DNA of 64,000 bases. Source: Sorex araneus. Lineage: Eukaryota; Chordata; Mammalia; Eulipotyphla; Soricidae. The position numbers were made by a program, and so were the translations under genes. Location: positions 360,458,517 through 360,522,516 of the forward strand of contig NC_073303.1 in assembly GCF_027595985.1 (NCBI RefSeq), given 5' to 3'. Within the stretch, counting starts at the first letter, position 1. Each line of letters opens with the position of its first letter. The notes beneath the pieces are model-generated. The model was not told the DNA's origin, did no database searches, and was given only the letters and a program-made list of their open reading frames with translations. This document shows positions 24,056 through 34,881 of the stretch, in pieces.

Positions 24056-24804
24056 GAACAACCGTTCAAGTTCCTAACGTTAAGACACCAATAATATTTC
24101 TAGATGCCTGCAGTAGAATATTTCAAGCCTCTGGCTCCCAGAGCCAAGATAAATATCCTCAACATTTCTCATTATCTTGAGTTCTTGAGTTCTGTCAGTA
24201 AGATTTTACCAACGACATGAGAAAAAGACAAGACGAAGCTCAGGAAGCTAGGTGTTACCTGCGTGGGTGTCTCTCTGAGGTTTGCTTCTTAAGGCAGCTT
24301 CACTTCGCTGTAATACCTCTAAGTAGAGCACAGCCTAGAGAAACAGACAACTCAGGAGCAGGGTCAAAACAAGTGTGAATTCTACTTTTTAGTTGCATGA
24401 GATTGGGCCGGCAGTTTAAACTTTCTTGGTTTTAGACTTTTCATCTGTGAACAAAAGGAGCAATTGGGTTGTTGTGAAGTCTACACAGGATAACCTCTTA
24501 ATATTTCTGTATAAATCTGGAGCTATAATAGGCATCTGAATGGTTGTAGAATGTGTGCTGTGTGGCCACAATAATTGGTCATAGAATTCCTTCATCTGTT
24601 CCACATTAAAATATAATTTGTTCTTAGAATGAGAGTGAGTTACATATATTTATCTCTTTCAGTTCCACTGACATGAGTATAAAAAAAATTCATTTTTTCT
24701 CTCTCTCTGGATTAAAATCCTGTAGACTCTATTTGAACTTTGGTCACTTATAATTATTTCTAACTTATAACTTATAAATGACACAATATTAGTAAACTTT
24801 TAAG
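24056..24804. other. No gene seen
   Basis: Unassigned, with no coding frame of note. Confidence 0.55.
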
Positions 24805-24815
24805 TATAAAATATA

Positions 24816-25068
24816 CATAGCACTGTAGCACTGTCCTCCTGTTGTTCATCAATTTGCTTGAACAGGCACCAGTAACGTCTCCATTGTAAGACTTGTTGTT
24901 ACTGTTTTGGGCATATCGAGTACGCCACGGGTAGCTTGCCAGGCTCTGTTGTGTGGGCAAGATACTCTTGGTAGCTTGCCAGGCTCTTCGAGAGGGGCAG
25001 AGGAATCAAACCTGGGTCGGCTGCGTGCAAGGTAAATGCCCTACCCTCTGTGCTATCACTCCAGTCCA
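24816..25068 (-). mobile_element. tRNA-headed SINE, RTE-tailed form
   Basis: Complete minus-strand copy with both body repeats, intact B box (rc of gaatcaaacctgggtc) and RTE-like tail (24816-24895). It has an 11-bp target-site duplication, tataaaatata, at 24805-24815 and 25069-25079. Confidence 0.9.
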
Positions 25069-25453
25069 TATAAAATATATGGGTTTACTAATTAGAATTT
25101 AAGCAGATTTTAATCCTAAACACAAATGGAGGTACACACATTTACTGGAGGAAATAAGGAGAATTAATTTAAAAAGTAAGGAGGGAAGTATAAAATTTTG
25201 GAATTAAAATTCTTTCTCAATAAGGAAGCCCAGGCTGAATTAATGGATGTTTATTATAGAGCTTTTCACTACCCTGGCTTCCTGTACACCGCAGTGTCTA
25301 GAATGGTATAGCATGATGTTGGATTTTCCAGTGACTGCATTGAAGAATTTCTCCTGTCAAGCTTGCAGTTAATAAAAACTGCTCATTTTTTGGTAAAAAA
25401 TCATTCAGTTAAATTTCCTATTTAGATTCTTTTTTATGCAACTGGGATTTTCT

Positions 25454-25456
<3 letters not shown>

Positions 25457-25533
<77 letters not shown>
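25457..25533. repeat. GT-GA-GT compound microsatellite
   Basis: TG units, then GA units (25487-25506), then TG units again. All frames through it are repeat artefacts. Confidence 0.95.
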
Positions 25534-25629
25534 ATTTTAAAAGAGAAGGATACTAAATGTAGTACACTACAAGTATGGTTGGTTAATTTAAAACTAACCA
25601 GTAGGAAAGTGTTTGTCTGCACACAGCCA

Positions 25630-25757
25630 ACCAGTGTTTGATCGATCCTCCGTTCCCTATATCATTTCTCAAGTACCACAGGAGTGAACCCTGAGCCCAA
25701 AGTCAGGCATAAGCTCTGAACACAGCAGGGGATGGCTGAAAAACGAAACCAAAACAA
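25630..25757 (+). mobile_element. tRNA-headed SINE, A-tailed form, 3' half
   Basis: Old copy with only the body left (AGGAGTGAACCCTGAGC to GGATGGCTGAAAAACG). The next SINE is inserted in its A-rich tail. Confidence 0.6.
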
Positions 25758-25948
25758 TTTTTTATTTATTTATTTATTTATTTTTGCTTTTTGGGTCACA
25801 CCCGGCGATGCACAGGGGTCACTCCTGGCTCATGCACTCAGGAATCACCCCTGGCGGTGCTCAGGGGACCATATGGGATGCTGGGATTCGAACCCGGGTT
25901 GGCCGCGTGCAAGGCAAACGCTCTACCCGCTGTGCTATAGCTCCAGCC
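25758..25948 (-). mobile_element. tRNA-headed SINE, A-tailed form, near consensus
   Basis: Full-length minus-strand copy with an ATTT-repeat tail and a 9-bp duplication ccaaaacaa (25749-25757, 25949-25957). Very close to consensus; probably recent. Confidence 0.93.
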
Positions 25949-25957
25949 CCAAAACAA

Positions 25958-26245
25958 CTTTTTTTTTAAATTTTATTGAATCACCTTGAGATAGTTACAA
26001 GCTTTCATGTTTGGGTTACAATGTCACAGTGATCAAACACCCATCCCTCCACCAGTGCACATTCCCCACCACCAATATACCGGGTATAACCCCCCCTTTC
26101 CCACCCTCCTCCTGCCTCCATGGCAGACAATATTCCCCATACTCTCTCTCTACTTTTGGGCATTATACCTTGCAACACAGACACTGAGAGATCATCATGC
26201 TTGGTCCATTATCTACTTTAGACAAGCATCTCCCATCCCAAAAGA
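25958..26245 (-). mobile_element. L1 3' UTR fragment
   Basis: Minus-strand, from T tract and AAATTTTATTGAATCACC to GACAAGCATCTCCCATCC. Same order of blocks as 38720-39020 in reverse. It directly follows the SINE at 25758-25948. Confidence 0.82.
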
Positions 26246-27246
26246 CAACTCTTTTTATTAGCTCATTTTTTAAATCATTTTAAGATATTTTCAAATTTTA
26301 AGTTCATCCTTAAAAATATTGTTTCCTCTAATTTTTCAAAACCAATTCATTAAGCATGTTCAATTCTCTATCTTAAGTATCAATTCAAAATATTTGTTAT
26401 GGGGACAAAGAGAAGCAGAACCCTTTATAATCTCAGGAGTGCAATTTTCACAGTGGACATTAATTGATATTGATCAGTTAATACTGCGCCACCAAAATAA
26501 TTCCCACAACAACACATTTTTTTTAGGTCAATACTCTCAACCTTTTTTCCACCATGACCTCCTTCTGACATTTTTTCCTTTTGTGACTCCCATTATGGCC
26601 CCTGGTTGAGAAATACAGGTTTAGGTCTTATTTTAATTTATGTATTTACAGCAACATCATCATGAATATGCCTCACTGAAATTCAGATTTGATATGTTTA
26701 TGATATTTTTCACCTAACTCACTTTGCAATGACCTAAGTTAACCAATGCTGGTTCTCAGAGATCTTATGCCCTTTTTATTTTCACTAGACATTATAAAGA
26801 CTTGCTTTTGATGTATACATACATGATCTTTTCTTTAGAGCTTAATAAAAGTGGTGATATGTTTATCTTTTTCAAGTAATCTGTGTTCATAAGAAAACAT
26901 TTGAAGTCAGTAATGCTGATTATTTATTTTTTTAAAGAAATTTCTATAAATCTCATTTTGAAGGATTTTTCTCCTACTATGTATGCTCTTACTCAAATCA
27001 CTCTCTTAAGCAGATGGATCAAATTTCAGGTTCCAAAAGTTTGCATATCCATAATAAATGAAACTCATTTCTAGGTAATAGTCGAAAAGGAGATCTGTCA
27101 CTTCCAAGAACTTATCTCTAGCCACTTCATTTCCTTCTTCCTCTACATTAATGCGGTACATAACTTTTTTGCTACTACATATACAACGTTTTAAAGTATA
27201 GGTCATAAAAGATGTTTTTCATGTTTGACTGTAGAAGAGGTCACTT
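26246..27246. other. No gene seen
   Basis: AT-rich. The piece around 26535-26612 (CAACC...GGTTGAGAAATAC) looks like an old dispersed repeat that I cannot name. Confidence 0.5.
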
Positions 27247-27351
27247 AAAAGCAAGATGTTTTTTTCTTGTCCTTGCTTTTAACAGCCAATTTTATATACA
27301 CAATTTTATATATAAAGCAAGATTTTTTTCTTGTCCTTGCTTTTAACATAA
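27247..27351. repeat. Tandem duplication of a small hairpin unit
   Basis: Two units about 66 bp apart. Each has an AAGCAAG arm (27249-27255, 27315-27321) and a CTTGCTT arm (27272-27278, 27336-27342), which are reverse complements, separated by a T-rich loop. In unit 1 the arms extend to AAAAGCAAG/CTTGCTTTT. Confidence 0.7.
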
Positions 27352-27677
27352 CTATTTTATACACATGTATAACACATATACTGTGCATTGAAAAAAGTTT
27401 GTGGACTAACAGCACCAGGCGTTCTTCTTTACCATATTATAAATAACCTAATATTTAGACTCATAATGATTTTTGACCACCCCAAATCAGTTGCAAAATG
27501 AACTGGATAGAATTCCATGGCAGGGAAATGTACTTAATAAAGATAGTTATTTGTTTTCAGTTGGGTTATTTAGAATATTTTATGTTCTAAAAGGTAGATT
27601 ACCTCCCTTAACCTGTATTCAACAATAAAGGAACTGTCTCTATGACTGAACCATCCAAAGGCAAGGCTGGCTTCAAA

Positions 27678-28330
27678 TATCACTGTATCACTGTCATCCC
27701 GTTGTTCATTGATTTGCTCTAGCAGGACCAGTAATACCTTCATTCATCTTAGCCCTGAGATCTTAGCAGCCTCTCTTTACTCATCCTTCCCAACAGTGCT
27801 GCATTAGAGGCTCTTTCAGTGTCAGGGGAATGAGACCCATCATTGCTATTTTTTTTGTATATGAATATGCCATGGGGGGCTTGCCAGGCTCTCCCATGCA
27901 GGCAGGAAAACTCTCAGTAGCTTGCCAGGTTCTCCGAGAGGGAAAACTCCTTGCACTTCTGGGAGATTGGTTTTCTGGTCTCTGGATGTTGGCCATTGAT
28001 GGGATTACATGGCACCAAGGGCAGTTTGTGGGTGTGACTGCCTAGCTACTGGAAAAGGGGGATCTGGGTGGAAGAGGCCCAGTCCCCATCCGAGCAGACT
28101 TGGAGATCTCAGCCCCAGGTCCTGCATATCTGGTTTCCTCTACTGGTTCCTTCATGTGAGAGGCTCATCCAAGCATGTGGATAATGGCCTTGGACATGAC
28201 TGTGGCTGGGATCCGGAGGTCTTCAGCTGCTTGGGCTCTGCTCAGGGCTGGGAGGGAAACAACCCATCCCCCTCCGAGGGGCCCCAGTGAGGACAGCCAG
28301 GTGGCATGGGGACAAGAGACTCTGCCTCTG
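27678..28330 (-). mobile_element. Larger RTE-tailed non-autonomous element, copy 2
   Basis: Minus-strand element with the same parts as the copy at 2053-2575: repeat tail (about 27678-27700), extra block (27740-27830), SINE body with two repeats of the GCCTGGCAAGC motif (27850-27945), then a GC-rich 5' region up to about 28330. This copy is longer, so it shows more of the 5' part. No open frame of note. It may be a non-autonomous RTE derivative from which the SINE body was taken. No clear target-site duplication was found. Confidence 0.6.
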
Positions 28331-28381
28331 TACCCATGGATCCTGTCATCATTTGAATTACCAAAAAAAAGTCTATGTTGG

Positions 28382-28500
28382 GACCAGAGAGAGAGCTGAA
28401 TGGTCAGAGTGCATGCTTTGTACAGAGAAGGGCCAGACTGCATCCCTAGCTCTACAAGTTCCCCTGAGCACCAGCAGAAGTGACACCCCTCAGATAAAGT
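28382..28500 (+). mobile_element. tRNA-headed SINE, A-tailed form, fragment
   Basis: Degraded plus-strand copy: GACCAGAGAGAGAGC head, CATGCTTTG, CCCCTGAGCACCAGC body. It lacks the final GGGTGTGACCC end. Confidence 0.55.
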
Positions 28501-30429
28501 GATCTATTATTTCATTATCACCAAGAGCTCAGGTTTTCATTTTAATCACTCTAATTCTATAGTTTTGGTTTCTTTCTGAGACTCTCAGTGGCTAATAGCC
28601 TTACGGAAAAATAATCCCCGCAAAGGTAGTATCTGAAAACAACAAATTCATTATCTTAGCCTTCTAAGAGGTCGTAGTTCTAAAAGTGGCTCTTGCACAT
28701 CTGTAATCAAGGAATTTATGGGTCTGTGTCCCATCTGGAGGCTTAAGGACAAAATCCATTATCAGCCTTTTCCTGTTAGTAGAGGTTGTCTGCATTCTCT
28801 GACCTCCAGCAGTGATGTCACACTGCCTTTCAATTCCACACCTCCTTAGCTGACGCTCTGCCCCCTCTTTCCATTTTGTAAGTGATCTCTGTGATTATAA
28901 TGGGTTCACGCCAAAAGTACAAAATTTTGTCCTAATCACATGATCTTCAATGTTATCACATCGCAAGGCCCCTTTGACACATAAGGTAACGTCTTTACAG
29001 GTGCAAAGATTGGGAGATGGACATCTATTGGAGAGTCAGATTTTAAACTCAACACATTTTTTCCATCCCCCAAAGATTCGTGTACATGTAATCTATATTT
29101 ATACTATTCCAGCATCTCCCCAAATTTTAATACCTAACACCATGAACTTAGAATTCAGAATTTCGTTTCAGTGTCTTTCAATCATGTGTCCTATTTCATC
29201 ACCTAAATTAGTTATTGGTGAGAAATTGGGTTTGATGGATTCGGAAAGTGGGGGTGGAATTTCTGTGCATCTTAAACTTGGAAAATGCATTATCTGGCTT
29301 CATAATGCAGCTGTACAACAGATATAGGAAACCATCTATTAAATTCCTGCTTAAAAGATATTCAGTGAGAGATCAAAAATAAGGGAGTTTGGTCTCTCTC
29401 AAGTAATTTTGAGGTGTAACTAGCTAGTAGTAGGAGAATTTAAGGCCTGGGAAAAATTATTTGTGATTCCTAATTCCTTCCTCTTGGCCAATGCCTCTTT
29501 TCCTTGGATTTGCAACTTGTCTTTGGAATTATCCTTCATTGTTCCTTTTTTTATGAAGGGTATTTCATGCAAATATTTGAAAGTTAGTATTCTCTCAAAC
29601 TATTTTCTGCCTATTGGGTTTAAAGAACCCAATAGCTTATTTTCCTTTTCCCTTTTCTGTCCCTTTCAATTTAGTATCTCAGTGTTTCATTGTTATAATT
29701 TCTTGAGAAGCTTCATGGTCTCCCATGTATGTCCTTGGATTCATTCATTCCATTAGTAAGAGGTCTCATCCATAATTTCCTCCAAGAGCTCAGAGTAACT
29801 CTTACGTTTTAATATTTTTTGAGACATGAACAAAAGATTGTCTAATCACACCCCAGACTTTGTCTCCAGAGCAAATTTTTTACATTTTAATCATGAACCC
29901 CTAGATTTCATTATCTTTTATGTTCTGGACTGACTGAGAATTTTCTAAATCATTAAATTCTGGATCTTTATGTTTAGTGCTTTTATCCTTATCAATGCAT
30001 CACATCTACACAGGAAACAAAAAGAAATGAACTGTCAACCGCAATACTTTTGAAATTGTCCTGATATCCAGGTTCATCACTTATACGTCCTGTTTTTTTA
30101 TGTAACACTAGAAAATACATAGTTTTATGACACTAAATAGCAGGGATTCTTTTTCTTCCAGTTTCCCAAAACATGATTTGACCTTCATTTCCTTCTGAGT
30201 CTTCACCAAAACACCCCTTAAGTGTACATTTTTCTGCTAACAATCTTTTCAAGAGAGTCTAGTACAAATTTTTTCTATCATACCTCTTACAGTTTTTTCA
30301 GTCTCTTCCTATTGTTTACTTGTAGTGTCTCTTGTATATTTAAAGCAGCACCCCACTTCATGTTATGAACATCAGTTCTAGCTTCCTATTACTCACATAA
30401 TATGCTGCCTTCTTGTAGCAGAGGTCACA
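28501..30429. other. No gene seen
   Basis: Frames of 125 and 97 codons (28950-29327, 29463-29756) have no recognisable domain and the sequence looks non-coding. Confidence 0.55.
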
Positions 30430-30545
30430 TCCAATTATCCTTAGGACTTAATTATGGTTCTGAGTTCAGGGATCACTCCTTGTGGTGCTTGAGATGTAGG
30501 GGAACCAATGCAAGCATCTTTCCATTATATTGTATTCCAAACCCA
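30430..30545 (-). mobile_element. tRNA-headed SINE, A-tailed form, fragment
   Basis: Old minus-strand fragment recognised from GTTCAGGGATCACTCCTTGTGGTGC. Both promoter boxes are decayed. Confidence 0.45.
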
Positions 30546-30872
30546 CAAACATTTTCTGTCTTAAAGTAACACAAATATATCTTATCATGGAGGTCAAATA
30601 TCCAAAAAATGTTTTTCAGTGCTGAAATTATACTGACATTTCCTTTTTTTGAGGCTTCAGGGGAGATTGTGTATCTTGTTTCTCTAGCTTTAAGAGGCCA
30701 CCTATTTCTTTTAGGTTTTATTTTTTTAAGTTTTTTCTTGAGGTTCTCTTTAGTTTTTATTTATTAGATATTATTCATTTGCAGAGACCCCTTCATACTG
30801 TACTGTTTAAATGTGTTTTTATCATTGCAACTCTTTTTCTGCCTCAGATTTCTGCCTCCTTCTTAATTTTTT

Positions 30873-31062
30873 TCTTTCTTTTTTTGGGGGGCGGAGGTGG
30901 GGGATGATGGAGAACATACTTGGTGGTGATCAGGAACTACTCCTACTCCTGCACTCAGGAATCACTTATGGCATGACTCAAGACACAGTATCTGGTGCTG
31001 AGAATCGAAGTGAAGTCAGCCATTGCAAGTCCCTAGCCACTGTGCTATTGCTCTTGCCCCTG
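30873..31062 (-). mobile_element. tRNA-headed SINE, A-tailed form, diverged
   Basis: Old minus-strand copy with a T/G-rich left end, body CACTCAGGAATCAC and head remnant CCACTGTGCTATTGCTC at 31040-31056. Confidence 0.7.
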
Positions 31063-31764
31063 TTGTAGTTTCAAGAAATTTTAATTGGATAATCGTGGGA
31101 TAATCTCACCTCTTTCTTATTTTTATCACATCTGAAAATCTACTTCTGTCTAACATTTCAGGGATTTAGAGTTCCAGGGTTGTGTGTTCAGAATTTACAG
31201 TCTACCCAACCCCTATAATGTAAGAAAAATTATCTGTCTATCCCAAGTTCATCAAGGGAATCTACTGCAATTCCAAGATTTTCCCCTAAATTCGCATCTT
31301 CATTTTAGTTTATATCTTTCCACAATTCAGGAGGAAAATAGGTTTCTCTAAGCAACTCCCTCTATTAAGAGGCAGAAAACTATCCTCCTAGAAACCCCCA
31401 ACAAAAGCCTCCTTTGCTCTGAGTAGGTGATGCAGTAAACACTGTTTTTATCATCATGCTCTGAAGTGAGGTTACCTTGCTTGACTAAAGGAAATTGGGA
31501 TTTATTTGCTTAACTTGATAGGTGAGAATGTAGGGGAGAGGAGCACTTAGAGAAAATTGAGATAGTTTCTACAGAAATTAGGAAGATTCTGAACAACACA
31601 ATAATGAATATCAACTAAAATACATCTGTGTACTCCAGGACTTAAATTAGTCAAAGACATTGACTACATAATGTCTATGTAGATAAAAGATAGCCTGACA
31701 AATGATAATTTTTATTATTTATAAAAATCTTGATTTAGCTCTTGTTATTTATAGTACTGTTGAT
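31063..31764. other. No gene seen
   Basis: AT-rich unassigned DNA up to the 25-bp segment that reappears at 33383-33407. Confidence 0.55.
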
Positions 31765-31789
31765 GGTAATTTAATGCACACATCATTTC

Positions 31790-32167
31790 AAACCACATTC
31801 ACCACCAGGTGAATCCACTTCCTTCCAGCAAGTTCCTAGAGGTCTCTCCCATTTGAATCCACCCCATTGTTCAGTTTTCTGGACCATGAGTTCTTTTTCA
31901 TAAGTTCTTTATGATTAATGTTGTTTTGCATCTGGGAGGGTTCATACCCTGTGGTAAGACTAGGTTACATGGGAGTTCTGTTATGATTTTTTAAAGAAAT
32001 ATTCATACGATTTTCTATTTAGGTTGAAACAAACCATTTCCACCAATAGTGAATGAGGCTTTCTTTCTTACCGCAGCTCATCAACATTGATTATTTCCAG
32101 CTTTTGATATGTGCCATGCTCACTTTTGTGAGATGATATTGCACTGATGTTTTGACTTTTATTTCTT
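31790..32167 (-). mobile_element. Old L1, minus strand, ORF2 C-terminal piece
   Basis: The minus-strand translation at 32091-32165 gives an L1 ORF2 tail motif (IKEIKVKTSVQYHLTKVSM). It is cut by the RTE insertion at 32168. The left edge is uncertain, with no clean A-tail visible. Confidence 0.65.
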
Positions 32168-32179
32168 TAATAGTTAATG

Positions 32180-33056
32180 CGATGACTGGAATGGGAAGGA
32201 ATGGGAGTGAAAATAGACGGTGGCAACTACTCCACTTCCGCTTCGCTGATGACATCATTCTCATAATGCCAAACATTAGCCAAGCGGCACAAATGCTGGC
32301 TCACTTCGACCATGAGTGTGGAAAAGTCAGACTGCAGCTGAACCTTAACAAGGCGATGCTCATGAAAAATGATCTAGTCCCTGATGCTTATTTGCTCTCA
32401 ATGGAATGAACATCTCTGAATGCAGCAGCTATGTGTACCTGGGTCGAGAACTCAACATGAAGAATGACTTGATGCCAGAACTGCGCTGGAGGAAGAGAGC
32501 AGTGTGGAATGCATTCAAGAGCGTCGAAAAAGTGGTTAAGAGGAAAAAGGACCTCCGACTCTGGGCACATCTTTTCGAGTCCACTGTTGTTCCTGCGCTA
32601 ATGTACGCCTCAGAGACCTGGGCCCTATGCAAACAGGATGAGAACACTGATCGGGTATCCCAGAGAGGAATTGAAAGAGCTATGCTAGGAGTAACACATC
32701 TCACTCAAGTGAGAGAGGAATCCAAAGTTCCGACCTCCATCAATGGTCAAGAATCAGGCACGCTGTCTCGTTAGCCAAGACATCAAAAATCAGATGGGCC
32801 AGACTTGCAATGCGATTCAGAGGGATGACTGCAGGACTAGAGCTGTTACAGACTGGATTCCACAGGATGTCAAAAGACCGTGTGGCTGCCCAGACTTCTT
32901 CCTCAAAACCTTGAATGAACGGTTTGAGGCTCTTCCTGTTCCTGGAGCGAGCAGATATCATTGGGCTACACTAGCACGCTACAGGGTCAAATGGAGACGT
33001 TGCTGGCACCTGCTCAAGCAAATCGAAGATCAATGGGAGACAAGTGATACAAGTGA
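32180..33056 (+). mobile_element. 5'-truncated RTE-clade LINE (reverse transcriptase C-terminal half)
   Basis: A non-LTR retrotransposon fragment of about 877 bp with a perfect 12-bp target-site duplication (taatagttaatg at 32168-32179 and 33057-33068). It begins just before the reverse transcriptase catalytic box: FADD is encoded at 32242-32253. It then reads through the C-terminal tail typical of RTE elements (motifs YLGREL, MKNDL, LRLWAHLFESTVVPAL, YASETW, ERAMLG, AVTDWIP, YHWATLARYR). At least two frameshifts (near 32405 and 32745) and a stop break the frame, so it is dead. There is no poly(A); the 3' end is a short repeat (AAGTGATAC units). The C-terminal tail differs from ruminant BovB and is closest, from memory, to nematode/arthropod RTE proteins. 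It sits inside an older minus-strand L1. Confidence 0.88.
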
Positions 33057-34630
33057 TAATAGTTAATGACAGAGAGCACCTTTATGTCTTCTTTGGGGAA
33101 ATATACTTGTTTAGCTCTTCTACCCATTTTTTGGAGGAGTTGCTGGATTTTTGTTGTTGTTGAGCTATGTTTTTGGATGTTAGTCTTTTATCTGAAGTGT
33201 TGAGTGAAAATATTTTCTTTCTTTTAGTGGAAACTATTTCTTGAGTTTGCTATGCTGTAGGGAGGCTTTTTAATTTGATGTCATTGCGTTGTTGTTGTTT
33301 TTGTTGTTGTTGTTGTCTTTGCTTCTGTGGTCATCTCCTTGAAGGTATCTCTGAAAGAATAACCAAAATCAGCTAGGCTCACGGTAATTTAATGCACACA
33401 TCATTTCCTTGAAGGCATCTCTGAGGTCTATTTCATGTTTCCTTCAGTGTTTTATGGATTTGGCTAATTACAAGGTTTTTAATCCATGTAGAATTTATGC
33501 TTGTGAAGGGTGTGACATGTGTTTCAAATTTAATTTTGTTGTAACCATTCAGTTTTCCTATAAGTATTTGTTGAGGAGAGGTTTATTTGGGTCCATTTTA
33601 GGCACTTAACTCCTTTGTCATAGATTGAAAATACTAGAACTTTACCAAGAAGACAATTCTTTTCCATTGATCTGTGAATCTATCATTTGTTTAGTACCAT
33701 GCCATTTTGGTTATTATAGCTTTATCATACAATTGCAATTTGAAAAACACAATATTTTCCATTTTATTTTTCCCTTAGGATTGTTCTGGCTATTTGGGTG
33801 TCTTATATTCCACACAAATTGTAGTACTGTTTGTTCCAAGTTAATGTAGAATGTTGTTGGAATTTTAATGAATATTTCACTGGATCTATATAGTGGTATG
33901 GGTAAAAAGGTCATTTTGACAACATTGACTCTTTCAGTCCTTGAACAGGGAATATATTTCATTTACTGTTATCCTCTTCAGTTTCTTTTAGCATTTATAT
34001 ATAGTATATAAGTTAATTGGTCCTTCACTTTTAGTTTAGGTTGGTTCCTAATTCATATGTTTAGGTCAATTCCTATTTCACTACTTATATTAGGTTGAAT
34101 CTATTTTGAAAGGGATATTTTTTATTTTTTCTTCTTGTTCATTACTGGCAAATATAAGTGGTACATACTTTTGTGCTAAAATTTTGTAACCTGCTACAGT
34201 ATTGTATCAGTTTATTGTTGTCAGTAATTTTTGATGGAGTCTTTAAGGTTTTTAATGTTTATTATTAAGTTGTTTGCAATTCTTTTCCAACTTAGATCCC
34301 ATTAATATTCCTTTCTTGCCTGGCTGCTGTGGTGAGGACATCCGAACTTATGTTGAATAAGAGTAGAGAAAGTGAACATCCATGCTTTGTACCTGATCTC
34401 AGGTGAAATGCTTTCACTTTTTCTCCACTGAGTGTTATATTGGCTATTTTTTCTCTACTGAGCATTAAAATGTTGTGGGTTTGTTATAGACGGCTGTTAC
34501 AATCTTGAAACATGTTCCTTTTATCTTTGTTTTTTATTACTTTGTATCATGAATGGATATTTGATCTTGTCAAAAGTCATATCAGCACCAATAGATATAA
34601 CTGTATAATCTTCCTTTTGCTGAAATGGTA

Positions 34631-34881
34631 GCACTGTAGCACTGTCGTCCCATTGTTCATTGATTTGCTCAAATGAGCACCTGTAACGTCTCCATTGTGT
34701 GACTTGTTGTTACTGTTTTTGGCATATCGAATACGCTATGGGTAGCTTGCCAGGCTCTGCCATGCAGGCTGGATATTCTTAGTAGCTTGCCAGGCTCTCA
34801 GAGAGGGACAGAGGAATTGAACCCGGGTCGGCTCTGTGCAACGCAAGCATCCTACCCACTGTGCTATAGTTCTAATCCAGT
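34631..34881 (-). mobile_element. tRNA-headed SINE, RTE-tailed form, inside old L1
   Basis: Complete minus-strand copy inserted in the old L1, with a 10-bp duplication tgaaatggta at 34621-34630 and 34882-34891. The L1 sequence resumes directly after it. Both body repeats are present. Confidence 0.9.

Noticed and set aside
25434..25641. Cys-Val / Thr-His repeat proteins
   Set aside because: Artefact of the GT-GA-GT microsatellite.
32180..33056. Functional reverse transcriptase gene or domesticated RTE
   Set aside because: Frameshifts near 32405 and 32745 and 5' truncation inside the catalytic domain; no promoter or conserved frame.
32180..33056. BovB identity for the RTE element
   Set aside because: The C-terminal motifs do not follow the BovB pattern I know (no region resembling its ending), so it was assigned only to the RTE clade.
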